Source of the DNA: Bdellovibrionaceae bacterium UBA3535
Lineage (GTDB): Bacteria; Bdellovibrionota; Bdellovibrionia; Bdellovibrionales; UBA840
NCBI GenBank assembly: GCA_002376845.1
Contig: DFOS01000015.1
Coordinates: 1 to 64,000, forward strand
DNA: 64,000 nucleotides
Direction of reading: 5' to 3'
Shown here: piece by piece, positions 40,347-50,070 of the stretch
Layout: the number at the start of each line of letters is the position of its first letter
Position numbering within the stretch: position 1 is the stretch's first letter
Translations under genes and position numbers: made by a program
The notes under the pieces: model-generated
Database searches by the model: none
The model's input: only the letters and a program-made list of their open reading frames with translations
Told to the model about the DNA's origin: nothing

Positions 40347-41084
40347 ATGAGGTATATGGTGCTAAAGTTTTCTATTATTTTTTTTATAGTATTTCCTAAA
40401 CTGGCTTCAGCTAGCTTTGATATAGTATTCGAAACCGGAGCCCTGTGGCAGCAGAGAAATGACGTAAGAATTCCTAATACGGGAGGCACTAGACTCAATT
40501 TTGATGAATTCGATAGTGGCCCTTTTTTTCATTACCGAGCAGAGCTTTTTTGGCATGTGAATGATACACACAATTTAAGAGCGGTCTATGCGCCTCTAAA
40601 TTTAGTGGTAAACGGACAGGTTCCATATGCTGTGAATTATGACAATGTGAACTTTAACGCTAACCAAGATATTGAAATTGATTATACTTTTAATTCCTAT
40701 CGACTGACGTATTATTATTCTTTTTGGGGAAATGGAGATAATCAATTAAACCTAGGAATAACGGGCAAGGTTCGCGATGCCAAAATACAATTGCAACAAG
40801 GAAGCACCAAGGCTAGCTATGATAATGTTGGTTTTGTGCCGCTGATTTATTTTGAGTATCAAAAGACTCTTGGTACTGAGTGGTTATTTCACTTTAATAT
40901 GGATGCCGCTGCCGCCTCACAAGGAAGAGCTTTTGACGTATCGGCTAAACTTCGCCATAGAATTTTAACGGATTCTTTACTGGGTATAGGACTGCGAAGT
41001 CTTGAGGGGGGAGCTGATAACGATGAAGTCTACACTTTTTCATGGGTCAATTATCTGACCATTGATTTTCTAAAAAGCTTTTAG
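40347..41084 (+). CDS. Outer-membrane beta-barrel protein
   Basis: 245 residues: signal peptide (residues ~1-24), then repeated amphipathic strands with aromatic girdles (FHYRAELFWH, YRLTYYYSFW, FVPLIYFEYQK) and a terminal Phe, as in barrel proteins inserted by Bam. ATG 40,356 is an alternative start. Lies 62 bases after the methyltransferase gene. Substrate or partner unknown. Confidence 0.65.
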   Translation: MRYMVLKFSIIFFIVFPKLASASFDIVFETGALWQQRNDVRIPNTGGTRLNFDEFDSGPFFHYRAELFWHVNDTHNLRAVYAPLNLVVNGQVPYAVNYDNVNFNANQDIEIDYTFNSYRLTYYYSFWGNGDNQLNLGITGKVRDAKIQLQQGSTKASYDNVGFVPLIYFEYQKTLGTEWLFHFNMDAAAASQGRAFDVSAKLRHRILTDSLLGIGLRSLEGGADNDEVYTFSWVNYLTIDFLKSF

Positions 41085-41102
41085 CTATTTCTAGGGTGCC
41101 TG

Positions 41103-42101
41103 ATGCTAAGAATGGAACATAAAATTCTTATAGCTGCAAGTGCCGAACAGATTTGGCCGTGGCTATTGCAGCTTGGTACAGGGCGTGCAGGTTGGTACAG
41201 CTACGATTGGATCGATAATTTCGCAAAAAATAGTTTTCAATATATTGAGCCAGATTTGCAGTCCTTGAATTTAGAAGACACAGTCAACGGGTTTAAACTG
41301 GTGGAAAAAATTGAAAATCAAAAACTTGTTTTTCAAATCAGTAGCTGGCTAAACTTTACCTATTATCTTAAAGAGAGAGCGCGTGGAACCGAATTGCAGG
41401 CCACTTTGCAAGTAAAGGGGCCTAGACTCTTACTTATGCCCACTTTGGGTCTAGCCCATGATATTATGCAAAGAAAGCAACTAAAGGAGATACAAAAGCG
41501 GGTAGAACGACCTTTTTCAGCGGCTTGCGAAAGAAATAAAAAGGCCATCCTGTTGAAGCTCAAAGAGGTTTTAGGCACAAAGTTTCAAAGAGTATTCGAG
41601 GTTGGTGCCGGAACTGGGCAGCATGCTCTGTATTTTACAAATCATATGTGCAATCTACATTGGACCCCAGCAGATATTGCATCCAATCTTGAGGGGATAG
41701 ATTCATGGGTAAAACATGCGCCCCAATCTCAAGTGGCAAAGCCTTACCTTTTTGATTTAAATAGTCCCAAGATTCCTGACATAAAATTCGATGCAATCTA
41801 TTCTGCAAATGTTTTGCATATTGTGGAAAAAAATAAGACGGAATTTCTAATAGACTTATTGCCTAAGATCTTAAATGAATCAGGTATTGTATTATTCTAT
41901 GGACCATTTAATTATAATGGGAGCTATACCTCCGATACCAATCAAAAATTTGATCAGTGGTTAAAATCCAGAGATCCAGAATCGGGAATTCGAGATTTCG
42001 AATGGCTAAGTGAAAAAATGCAGGCCCGAGGATTTTATTTAGAAAATGATTTTGCCATGCCAGCTAACAATCGATTTTTAGTTTTTCAAAGAAATGCATA
42101 G
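41103..42101 (+). CDS. SRPBCC-DUF938 fusion protein
   Basis: 332 residues (a second ATG at 41,112). Residues ~1-125 look like an SRPBCC/START-like ligand-binding fold (ILIAASAEQIWPWLLQLGTG). Residues ~155-330 match DUF938, a methyltransferase-like family (FEVGAGTGQHALYF, then FDAIYSANVLHIVE). Fusion of a lipid/ligand-binding domain with a methyltransferase suggests modification of a hydrophobic substrate. The combination is inferred from pattern only. Confidence 0.7.
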   Translation: MLRMEHKILIAASAEQIWPWLLQLGTGRAGWYSYDWIDNFAKNSFQYIEPDLQSLNLEDTVNGFKLVEKIENQKLVFQISSWLNFTYYLKERARGTELQATLQVKGPRLLLMPTLGLAHDIMQRKQLKEIQKRVERPFSAACERNKKAILLKLKEVLGTKFQRVFEVGAGTGQHALYFTNHMCNLHWTPADIASNLEGIDSWVKHAPQSQVAKPYLFDLNSPKIPDIKFDAIYSANVLHIVEKNKTEFLIDLLPKILNESGIVLFYGPFNYNGSYTSDTNQKFDQWLKSRDPESGIRDFEWLSEKMQARGFYLENDFAMPANNRFLVFQRNA

Positions 42102-42157
42102 ATTCTTTGCTGCACAGGGGCAGTGACTTTTCATTAAGTAAATTATAAGTAATATAT

Positions 42158-42649
42158 ATGAAGCAAAAATCAGAGATAAAAAGGATTAACGGCTACTTAA
42201 AAGAAGTCATAACCTTTTTTGATTCTTCTGGAAAACCCCTCTCGCAGGTTATCAACCCTTTAATGGTAGAGTTAAACCCTAAAGATATATTGCAAATCTT
42301 TGTGGGTGCCTTTTTGATTGCAACACCACTATGTTTTACCGAAGAGGTGTGGCGATTAAGTGAAAGTCTAAAATCAGAAAATGTCTATGCTCTCGGTCTT
42401 GTTTCCATATTAACAGTAGTACTATTTATATATTTTAACTTTTATCGCTATCGTGTTAAGGGGAATCTTATAGAGTTTTTTAAGCGTACTGTAGCCACAT
42501 ACTTTATTACTATAAGTAGCATAATATTAATACTTGTGCTTATTGATAAGTTTCCATTTCAAGAAAACCCTGATGTGGCCATCAACAGAGTTATAATCAT
42601 TGGATTCCCGGCATTATTTGGGGCTGTTATAAGTGATTATATTAAGTAG
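42158..42649 (+). CDS. DUF2391 membrane protein
   Basis: 163 residues with four helices; sequence EEVWRLSESL...NFYRYRV and DYIK end are typical of the TIGR02587/DUF2391 family of small inner-membrane proteins. Function unknown. ATG at 42,158, no clear ribosome-binding site. Confidence 0.68.
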   Translation: MKQKSEIKRINGYLKEVITFFDSSGKPLSQVINPLMVELNPKDILQIFVGAFLIATPLCFTEEVWRLSESLKSENVYALGLVSILTVVLFIYFNFYRYRVKGNLIEFFKRTVATYFITISSIILILVLIDKFPFQENPDVAINRVIIIGFPALFGAVISDYIK

Positions 42650-42652
42650 TTT

Positions 42653-43228
42653 TTAAAATATATAACCAATTCTAACAAATGTAATATTAGGATATGCGGT
42701 TTCACCAAATTCTTCGGCAGCGTCCACAGCGTCTTGGTAGTTAGGATCACTGGTAGAAACTCCTGGCGCAGTGATTTTCACATCATCTCCCGATGGCATG
42801 ATGTAGGATAGATCTACGCCAAACCAAAAACCTCCATCGTCGGAGCCCCACATCCAACCTAGCTTGCCAATGATGGTTGCGGAGTCTACTTCTGCCATAA
42901 TGCTATTATTGGTAAGAGTTTCAGTGGCTGTGACTTCAAGAGATTGCGTTCCAACCCCAGCAGCCAGAAAGAATGCGCCCTGAAAAGGGTGGTATGTAAC
43001 TAGAATTTCGGGCATTGTCAGCTCAACAGAAGCCTCTCCTGAGCTAACATCTAAGACATTGTAGTTCGCTTGTAGGCCGATAGAATTGTTAAATTGATAA
43101 GTGATTCCTCCTTGCCCAATATATGGTAGACCCATACCTATTTGCATGCCTGCTCCCGCCTGAGGAGCGGCATAAGCTGAGGGAAGGGCAAGAAAAATAA
43201 ATGTAACAATATATTTTAGTTTTTTCAT
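42653..43228 (-). CDS. Outer-membrane barrel protein (OmpW-like size)
   Basis: 191 residues: signal peptide 1-20, then eight or so alternating strands ending in FVRIGYIF, a C-terminal aromatic residue typical of Bam substrates. Small-barrel (OmpA/OmpX-size) proteins of this type vary in sequence. Ends 3 bases from the DUF2391 gene, so convergent. Confidence 0.65.
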   Translation of the reverse strand: MKKLKYIVTFIFLALPSAYAAPQAGAGMQIGMGLPYIGQGGITYQFNNSIGLQANYNVLDVSSGEASVELTMPEILVTYHPFQGAFFLAAGVGTQSLEVTATETLTNNSIMAEVDSATIIGKLGWMWGSDDGGFWFGVDLSYIMPSGDDVKITAPGVSTSDPNYQDAVDAAEEFGETAYPNITFVRIGYIF

Positions 43229-43375
43229 GATAAGCCTCTTATATTTTTACCTAGTTTATATGGAACTAAAAAGCTGTCGAGTCATAAAAGCCAGGTTGTT
43301 ATTTTATAGACCAAACTACAGTATAAATAGGATAATTTGTAGCCAAGAGAATATTAGCAAAAGATAATTGTATCT

Positions 43376-44812
43376 ATGAAGAGGAAAGTGCAGATTGATA
43401 AAAAGATGGAAAAAAAGCGGTCACTTCTTTTGCGGATTTTATCGGTGGCTCTATTCTTCTGTATAAGTATAATTTTTATTCTGTTGTCTGAAAATCAAAA
43501 GCTAAAAGAATCTTTGGCGAATCAAAATAATAAAACCAAAACTAATTACCCACATTTTATTAGTGAAAATAAAAAACTAAGTTGTGAAAATCCAGGTGTT
43601 GATGAGATTTCTCCTAAATGCCCATCGAAAAAGGGCAATATAATTTTGCCTCGTTTTTATCCCATACATACCATCTATATGGGATATGAAGCCAACATCA
43701 CTACTACAGGCCTATTTCAATCTGTATTAAAAGCTGCTCTTAGTGCAACGCCAATTATTAAAGTAATTGTGATGGTGCCAAAAGGAAAGATGCAAAAAGC
43801 AATCGATGAAATAGACCCACTGCTAAATGATTTTACTAAGGATTATGTAGAGGTTCTACTTACCCCAAGTGATTATACTATATGGGCGCAAGATTATTTT
43901 GAGTTAGCCATTGATAGTAAGACAGGAGCCTTGTCCATAATTGATCTGCCCTATGAAAAGGAAGCCGGGGAACATATACCAACGGCAATATCACTGGCTT
44001 GCAACCATAATTTGATAGGTCAGAGCGAGATAGACGTGTCCAATATGCCAAGGCCGTCTGGAAATTTTGGTGGTAATATTGATGCCCTAACAGATAATTT
44101 GGTGCTCATAGGTAACAATATGCACCCTTCGCAAAAACAAGTATTAGTCGAGGAGATTCAGCAAAAGTTTTTAGAGATTGATGTAAAATGGCTTTCTGTT
44201 GGGCATGTGGATGAATTGATTAGTGTGATTCCCGTAAAGCAAAAAGGCGGCAAATGTCCATTTGATTTGCTTTACGCTTCACCGGGTAAAGCATTAGAGC
44301 TTTTAGAAAAAGAAAGTAAAAATCCTGAAGCTGAGAAAGTTGAGTTTCGTTATGGTTTTGGAGACCAGTTACAAAAGTTTTCGCTACTGGATTGTTTTCA
44401 AGGGTCTAGGCATCCTGGCTGCACTTCCACCCTTGAAGCCAACAATGAATACCAAAAGCGAATTGATAGAAACATAATAAAAATACGAGAAGCCCTGAGA
44501 GCTGAGGGGGGTAACTGTGGGCAAGTAAAGTTTCGATCTATTCCGGTTCTATTTACAGCATCGCAAGAGCAAAGCAAATATGGAACGGACAATGACTTGG
44601 CAGTAACGGTGGACCCAAACCCAGTAAATAATGTTTTAATTGGAAACCATATATTTCTTCCTAAACAAAACTTTAATGTTTTTCATCAATATACAAGAGA
44701 GCAACTCGCAGATTATAAATTAAAAACCAATTTTGTTGATGGTAAATATGTGCATTTTTTTGGTGGCGGCATACACTGTAGTTTGAATCTACGTAGAGCC
44801 TGTCGTCCCTAG
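43376..44812 (+). CDS. Membrane-anchored peptidylarginine deiminase-like enzyme
   Basis: 478 residues. N-terminal helix (~18-36, LRILSVALFFCISIIFILLS) anchors it; a coiled segment follows. Residues ~100-478 have the PAD C-terminal fold: IWAQDYFE (Asp), VGHVDELIS (His, Asp), NFGGNIDAL, VDPNPVNNVLIGN and FFGGGIHCSLN with the Cys nucleophile near the C-terminus. PADs turn protein arginine into citrulline. Localised on the outer face of the inner membrane or released. Secreted PADs are rare in bacteria; P. gingivalis is the known case. Confidence 0.78.
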   Translation: MKRKVQIDKKMEKKRSLLLRILSVALFFCISIIFILLSENQKLKESLANQNNKTKTNYPHFISENKKLSCENPGVDEISPKCPSKKGNIILPRFYPIHTIYMGYEANITTTGLFQSVLKAALSATPIIKVIVMVPKGKMQKAIDEIDPLLNDFTKDYVEVLLTPSDYTIWAQDYFELAIDSKTGALSIIDLPYEKEAGEHIPTAISLACNHNLIGQSEIDVSNMPRPSGNFGGNIDALTDNLVLIGNNMHPSQKQVLVEEIQQKFLEIDVKWLSVGHVDELISVIPVKQKGGKCPFDLLYASPGKALELLEKESKNPEAEKVEFRYGFGDQLQKFSLLDCFQGSRHPGCTSTLEANNEYQKRIDRNIIKIREALRAEGGNCGQVKFRSIPVLFTASQEQSKYGTDNDLAVTVDPNPVNNVLIGNHIFLPKQNFNVFHQYTREQLADYKLKTNFVDGKYVHFFGGGIHCSLNLRRACRP

Positions 44813-44893
44813 CCAAAGGCTTGTTATGCATATGCATTTTTCTTGTTTTGATCCGCAATTATTTTTATATTTATCTATATAAAGGAGCCTTGT

Positions 44894-45976
44894 ATGAAGA
44901 AAAAAGTTTTTTTGATGCTTTTTATATCGGTTTTTTTACTATCTTGTTCGGATGATGAGGATGGCTCAAGCACATATGCCGGGCCAGGCTCAAAATGGTC
45001 CCTGTCTGTAACAGGTAGTGAATATACTTTCAGTATGGAGGATGGCTCAAATAGTATGACCATCAATGCCACGAGTGAGAACCTTTCTACTGGGCACAAA
45101 AAAATAACGGTAAGCTCCGCTACTGCATCAGGTCTTACGCCACCTAATCCTGGCGATGTGGCACATGCCATTGAGGTGAGTGGAACGGCCTTTTTGCTAC
45201 ATCCTTTTGAAGCGGGAGCAGAAACCATTGCCATGATAAGTGCCGGCACTTGCCCTTCTACTAATTTTACTGCCAATTGGGTCATTGGCGGCAGAGCTAC
45301 GGCTGCGGCCACAAAAATCACAGACAATAACGGTGACTGGTTTGGTTCTATTTCATGGAACACCTCAACTGGCCAAGCTAGTTTTCCTGTTTATCGTTCC
45401 GTAGAAGATCCCACAAACGTATTCAATGATGGCAATACCAATAGCATTGGCACATGTTCTGCCGGGAAGGTAGAGAACCTTCCTTCTGTAGATGCCTACT
45501 TTACTGCTTCAGGACTTGTGATTGTTTCAACCAATGTAGGCACCAATGATGAAAGCCATATTATTGGTATACCGCAATCCACAATATCAGCCAATGCGGA
45601 TGCTTATGGCGACTATGCAGGTTTTATCTTTGATCAAGAGAATTCAGCCACCTATCCGGTAACGGCGAGTGTTGGCGCGGGTGTGGGTAGTGTTGGTGAT
45701 ATTAGTATGCAAGTGCGGACTGGTGCGGATTTGTCTGGTACAGGAACCACTTACACGATAAGACTGAACAACTTAAATAGTCCTGCAAACGGAATGATTC
45801 GAGGTCAATTTAACTCGTGTACAGGAGGCTCGGTTTCCAACCATGATGGAACCTGCGAGGCTGTATGTGTTTTATCAGAGAATGTAAATTCATCCGGTAA
45901 AGACTTCTTATACTGCATTGGTCAACATCCATCGGATGAAGATGATCGCATGACCATATTACTTGTAGAAAAATAA
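44894..45976 (+). CDS. Lipoprotein of unknown function
   Basis: 360 residues. Signal with lipobox VFLLSCS, acidic stretch DDEDG, then a Gly/Thr/Ser-rich beta-type body (NATSENLSTG, GDVAHAIEVSG, FPVYRSVEDPTN). Some Cys pairs (GTCPSTN, FNSCTGG, EAVCV). AAGGAG before ATG. No family recognised; surface or periplasmic. Confidence 0.6.
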   Translation: MKKKVFLMLFISVFLLSCSDDEDGSSTYAGPGSKWSLSVTGSEYTFSMEDGSNSMTINATSENLSTGHKKITVSSATASGLTPPNPGDVAHAIEVSGTAFLLHPFEAGAETIAMISAGTCPSTNFTANWVIGGRATAAATKITDNNGDWFGSISWNTSTGQASFPVYRSVEDPTNVFNDGNTNSIGTCSAGKVENLPSVDAYFTASGLVIVSTNVGTNDESHIIGIPQSTISANADAYGDYAGFIFDQENSATYPVTASVGAGVGSVGDISMQVRTGADLSGTGTTYTIRLNNLNSPANGMIRGQFNSCTGGSVSNHDGTCEAVCVLSENVNSSGKDFLYCIGQHPSDEDDRMTILLVEK

Positions 45977-46003
45977 AATTTTGCAGGCTGTGTGAATTTT
46001 ATT
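45972..46003. terminator. Weak convergent terminator
   Basis: AATAAAATT and AATTTTATT form a perfect 9-base stem around a 14-base loop between the convergent genes ending at 45,976 and 46,002. It is AT-only, so stability is low. Confidence 0.35.
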
Positions 46004-46472
46004 ATGCAGCCAAATTTTTATCCATATGTCGAACGGAACTACCGATGATCATCGCGGCACCTACGAGGGTTAATTCTTTAAGTAAGTATTGTCCTTGAAT
46101 GGTAGGAAGTAGAATGGATCCATGAAAGCATTCTTCATAGTGATAAAAGAGTGCCAATACAGTGCCAGGAAAGCGTATAAATAAAAGTAGAATGGCGATT
46201 CTTAGTGTTAGGCTCCAGGCTAGTGTAAAGCCGATGGCAATTTCCCAAGCCCCAAGAATGGGAACCATAATGTTGGGATCAAACCAATATATGGATTTTG
46301 CAATTATGGAGGTAGCAGAGGTTTGTCCAAAAACCTTTAGACTTCCAAACCATACGAAAATCAAAGCAATTAAGGAGCGCTCTAAGATATGGCCCCAGCG
46401 CTGCATAGCTTGAATCAGTATTGGATCAATTTCCAGGTAGTATCTTTTTAAATAAGAGATCACATTTTTCAT
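46002..46472 (-). CDS. DoxX/DUF417-like membrane protein
   Basis: 156 residues, four helices; the sequence ALIFVWFGSLKVFGQTSA and GAWEIAIGFTLAW recalls the DoxX/YkgB superfamily. Inner-membrane redox-linked role is assumed for relatives. Divergent from the NADH dehydrogenase gene at 46,616. Confidence 0.62.
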   Translation of the reverse strand: MKNVISYLKRYYLEIDPILIQAMQRWGHILERSLIALIFVWFGSLKVFGQTSATSIIAKSIYWFDPNIMVPILGAWEIAIGFTLAWSLTLRIAILLLFIRFPGTVLALFYHYEECFHGSILLPTIQGQYLLKELTLVGAAMIIGSSVRHMDKNLAA

Positions 46473-46615
46473 AGCCTAATTGCCTTCCCATTTTGTAGAT
46501 ATTGCAGAAATTCCTAGGGAATTACACCATTAATCCCAAGATATAAAGGTCTTTTCTGCAGGAATTATAATATGTTCCTAGATCTGTAGATGCTTAGAAT
46601 GTTAGAATTTCCACC

Positions 46616-47923
46616 ATGAAAGCGGATAAAAGTAAAATAAAAGTAGCTATCATTGGAGCTGGATTTGGCGGTGTTTCTGCGGCCAAAAAGCTAGCGTCTA
46701 ATAAGAATATAGAAATCTTTATTTTGGATCGCCGCAATCACCATCTTTTTCAGCCATTACTCTACCAAGTTGCTATGGCAGGCCTGAATCCATCAGAAAT
46801 TGCCACCCCTATTCGAAAGGTTTTTTCAAAAAACAAGAACGTACAAGTAACTTTGACGGAAGTGGAAAAAATTAATGTGAAGCAATCCTCGGTGCTTTAT
46901 GATGGCTCGTGGAAGATCTTTGACTATATCATTGTTGCATGTGGTGCCAAACATTCTTACTTTGGAAATAATGAGTGGGAGAATATTGCTCCAGGATTAA
47001 AAAATATAGAACAGGCAACAGAGATTCGCAGAAGAATTCTAACGGCCTTTGAGTTGGCAGAAAAGCAAGAAGATAGAGATTTACAAGACTCCTATTTGAG
47101 TTTTGCTGTAGTAGGAGGTGGCCCAACCGGTGTAGAGTTGGCAGGCGCTATTATAGAGATGGCAAAAATGACATTGAAGCATGATTACAAGCGGGTAGAT
47201 TTAAGCAGAACCAAGGTTTATTTGATAGAAGCAGGAAATCGTTTGTTAGCAGGCTTTCCTAAAGACTTATCAAAAAGAGCAGAAAAGGATCTACTAAAGA
47301 TGGGAGTGGAGGTAATCAAAGATTCGCGAGCTGCCAAGCTCAGTCCTGATGGCTTGTATGCAGGTGATAGGTGGATTGCGGCGAAAACCATTATATGGGC
47401 TGCGGGAGTATCCCCTTCCTCTTTAGTAAATACCATGCAATGTGAAAAAGACTCCGGCGGACGTATCCTAGTAGAAAAAGATTTAAGTCTACCGAATCAT
47501 CCCAATATCTTTGCTGTTGGTGATATTGTATCTTTTCAGGCTCCTTCTGGGGACTTTCTTCCAGGAATCGCACCTGTTGCCATTCAGCAAGGAGGCTTTG
47601 CTGCCGAGCAAATTCAAGCAGATTTAAAACAACGCAAACGAAAAAGTTTTCAATATCTGGATAAAGGAATCATGGCTACGATTGGTCGTACACGTGCCGT
47701 TGTAAGCACGGCAGGCATGCATTTTACCGGGCTGTTTGCTTGGTTAATTTGGGTCTTTGTTCATATCGTTTATTTAATGCGCTTTAAAAACCGGGTTTTT
47801 GTTTTTTTTCAGTGGGTTTTTGCCTATTTTAAATTCGGTCAAGGGGCGCGCCTGATAGTTCATAAAACTTGGCGTTTTTATGGTGATAAAAAAATACAGT
47901 ACGACATTGAGGATACTAAATAA
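46616..47923 (+). CDS. ndh: Type II NADH dehydrogenase
   Basis: 435 residues. FAD motif IIGAGFGGVSAAKKL (~12-26), second dinucleotide motif AVVGGGPTGVELAG (~165-178), and GDIV near residue 300. C-terminal membrane-binding helix (GLFAWLIWVFVHIVYLMRF). Oxidises NADH to feed quinones without pumping protons. It is followed by the overlapping acetyltransferase gene (TAATG). Confidence 0.9.
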   Translation: MKADKSKIKVAIIGAGFGGVSAAKKLASNKNIEIFILDRRNHHLFQPLLYQVAMAGLNPSEIATPIRKVFSKNKNVQVTLTEVEKINVKQSSVLYDGSWKIFDYIIVACGAKHSYFGNNEWENIAPGLKNIEQATEIRRRILTAFELAEKQEDRDLQDSYLSFAVVGGGPTGVELAGAIIEMAKMTLKHDYKRVDLSRTKVYLIEAGNRLLAGFPKDLSKRAEKDLLKMGVEVIKDSRAAKLSPDGLYAGDRWIAAKTIIWAAGVSPSSLVNTMQCEKDSGGRILVEKDLSLPNHPNIFAVGDIVSFQAPSGDFLPGIAPVAIQQGGFAAEQIQADLKQRKRKSFQYLDKGIMATIGRTRAVVSTAGMHFTGLFAWLIWVFVHIVYLMRFKNRVFVFFQWVFAYFKFGQGARLIVHKTWRFYGDKKIQYDIEDTK

Positions 47924-48480
47924 TGATGCCAACATTTCGTACAAAAAGATTGTTTCTACGACCCATAGAAATCAAGGATGCAAAAAGTTATGAGGAGCAT
48001 TTTGTAGACTATGAAGTCGTACAGTACCTTGGCGACCATGTTCCTTGGCCCTATCCTAAAGGCAGAGTGAAAGAATTCATAAAAGGTGTCATTTTGCCTG
48101 CGCAAGGTAAGACTTTGTTTTATTGGGGTATTTTCTTAGCAGACGAGCCAGAATCCATGATTGGCGGTATCGAGATTCGAAAAATTGCGAATCCGGATAA
48201 CCGTGGATTTTGGCTAGGACGAAAATATTGGGGAAAGGGCTATATGACAGAGGCTCTGATTCCGGTGATGGACTATGCCTTTGAGGAGCTAGGCTTTGAA
48301 AAGATGGTTTTTTCCAACGCATCAAAAAACCCTGCGTCGAGCCGTATAAAAGCCAAAACCGGTGCAAGATTAATTCAAAAAGCCCCATTTTCCTTTGTAA
48401 ATCCAGCATTTACGGAAAAAGAGGTTTGGGAGCTGACCAAGGCAGATTGGCTTGAGTTTAAGAAATCTTTAACTAAGTAA
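47923..48480 (+). CDS. GNAT acetyltransferase (RimJ/RimL-like)
   Basis: 185 residues: TKRLFLRPIEIKDAKSYEEH start, GNAT motif A around GFWLGRKYWGKGYMTEAL, and NPASSRIKAKTGARL typical of the RimJ/RimL group. Acetylates amino or small-molecule amines. TAATG overlap indicates co-translation with ndh. Confidence 0.85.
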   Translation: MMPTFRTKRLFLRPIEIKDAKSYEEHFVDYEVVQYLGDHVPWPYPKGRVKEFIKGVILPAQGKTLFYWGIFLADEPESMIGGIEIRKIANPDNRGFWLGRKYWGKGYMTEALIPVMDYAFEELGFEKMVFSNASKNPASSRIKAKTGARLIQKAPFSFVNPAFTEKEVWELTKADWLEFKKSLTK

Positions 48481-48696
48481 AGAATACTCTAAAAGTCCAT
48501 GATAGCGATTTACTTTGCTTGTCGATAAAATTTCATAGATACTAAATACTGCAAAACTATTATTTGCAGATAAAATGATCTCATTAGAGTTTGTTTTTAT
48601 AGTTCCAAAGTACCTTTCCTTTGGCTTGCAAATAGGGTTTTAGCAGTGAATTAATTTTTTTAAGCTGAGGAGCTTAATGTGAGTACAGGAGTAAAC

Positions 48697-48894
48697 ATGG
48701 CAAAGGGTAAAGTAAAGTTTTTTAATCTAGATAAAGGTTTTGGCTTCATCGTTCCAGAAGATGGCAGTAAAGAACTTTTTGTGCACGTCACAGAGGTAGA
48801 AGGTGGCAACCTTACTGAAGATGACCAAGTAGAATATGAAGTTGGTGAAGGACGCAAAGGTCCTTGTGCAGTACAAGTTAGAGTTGTTTCGTAA
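48697..48894 (+). CDS. cspA-like: Cold-shock domain protein
   Basis: 65 residues from ATG 48,697 (AGGAG 6 bases upstream; the in-frame GTG at 48,679 is not needed). RNP1 KGFGFI and RNP2 LFVHV motifs are intact. Binds single-stranded RNA/DNA as a chaperone. The long leader (216 bases, 48,481-48,696, no ORF seen) fits cold-regulated mRNA control. A terminator follows. Confidence 0.92.
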   Translation: MAKGKVKFFNLDKGFGFIVPEDGSKELFVHVTEVEGGNLTEDDQVEYEVGEGRKGPCAVQVRVVS

Positions 48895-48922
48895 ATATCT
48901 ATTTTAAGAAACTTTTTAGAGG

Positions 48923-48951
48923 CAGCCGCATTTTAGCGGCTGTTTTTTTTT
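48923..48951 (+). terminator. Rho-independent terminator
   Basis: CAGCCGC-N6-GCGGCTG followed by nine T, at the end of the cold-shock gene. Confidence 0.85.
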
Positions 48952-49026
48952 GTAAATTCGAATTGTGCAAAGTGATTTGCAATCACAACATTAATATTGT
49001 TTTAATAGTGCTTAGGAGGGGGGAGT

Positions 49027-49524
49027 ATGCAATTCCTATTGCTTTTAGGCGCCATAGTTTATGCAGATCATTCAGTATTGATAGATTTTGAAAACCGAAT
49101 AGAAACTTGTATAGCAAAAGAAAAGCTATGGAATGAGCTTGAAATTGCCATGTACCGCTCGGAAGATACGTGGCTGTGGCCGAATGAATCTTCAGTGGTA
49201 AAGGGAGAGGGCTTGTTGGAGGCGGGCGAAATCGCCGTGACCTATTCTTTTATGATGGCTTCTCCCACATACCATTACAGATTGCAGAATATAGTGCCAA
49301 ATCAAAGCTTTGATTATTTGGCCACCAAGGAGCATCCCTTTGAGGGAGGGGCCAGTATTAACCTGCTAGATAAAGATGGTGCGGTGGTATTTTTGTGGCA
49401 GGGCTCCTACCTGATTCCTTCTGACAAATGGCTGCAAAAACAAATTTTTCGCCGTTTTAATAAACGTTTTTTTCGCCAACTAGAAAAAAATATACACAAG
49501 GCTGAGGCAGATCTTTGTTTTTAA
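49027..49524 (+). CDS. Secreted SRPBCC/START-like protein
   Basis: 165 residues; short signal (LLLLGAIVYA) and a fold that looks like SRPBCC/START (TYSFMMASPTYHYRLQNIVP, GGASINLLDKDG). It would bind a hydrophobic ligand outside the cytoplasm. GGAGGGGGGAG precedes the start. Not firmly placed. Confidence 0.55.
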   Translation: MQFLLLLGAIVYADHSVLIDFENRIETCIAKEKLWNELEIAMYRSEDTWLWPNESSVVKGEGLLEAGEIAVTYSFMMASPTYHYRLQNIVPNQSFDYLATKEHPFEGGASINLLDKDGAVVFLWQGSYLIPSDKWLQKQIFRRFNKRFFRQLEKNIHKAEADLCF

Positions 49525-49593
49525 TTAGCGCTTATAAATGTTTCTTGTCTTTCTTGGTTTGATTATTTACCTCCTGTATGTCAGGAGATTTGC

Positions 49594-50070
49594 ATGAAAC
49601 AATTTTTTACCATACTTGTAATTTTATTGTCTTTTTCTGGTGCTATTGCTGGCAATAGTGGGCCTGCGCTTTTAAGCCTTGAATGTAAGTCCCAAGGCGA
49701 GAAAGACGTAGACATCGAGCTTATGATCATACGCTCCCATGTTACGCTAACGGCAATGTTTCAGCGTGAGGTGGTGAATGAAGCAGGGGAAAGCGTATAT
49801 GATTATGGTGGATATGGTGAGGTGCAAAGAGTTGATTTTCAAATTGAAAGTGGTTTTCGACTCTTTTTTCTTTATGGTGACAGTGTAGCTTCATTTGAAG
49901 CCTTTTCTAGGACTTTGCGTCTCAAAAACGGCACAAGCCTTTTAGCATATGAGATGTTCGCTAGAAATAAGCCAGCTATCAATGGTATTGGTTTGGGAGA
50001 AAAGTCTTATATATGTCTACCAGATAATCAGTGGGATTTGTTGGATAGTATGGAAGAGAAGCTTAAATAG
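49594..50070 (+). CDS. Secreted protein of unknown function
   Basis: 158 residues, signal peptide 1-19 (FSGAIAG). Sequence alternates strands with GYGEVQRVDF and FFLYGDSV. Two Cys (LECKS, YICLP). AGGAG 7 bases before ATG. It overlaps the 3' end of the convergent PilZ gene by 8 bases. Confidence 0.5.
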   Translation: MKQFFTILVILLSFSGAIAGNSGPALLSLECKSQGEKDVDIELMIIRSHVTLTAMFQREVVNEAGESVYDYGGYGEVQRVDFQIESGFRLFFLYGDSVASFEAFSRTLRLKNGTSLLAYEMFARNKPAINGIGLGEKSYICLPDNQWDLLDSMEEKLK

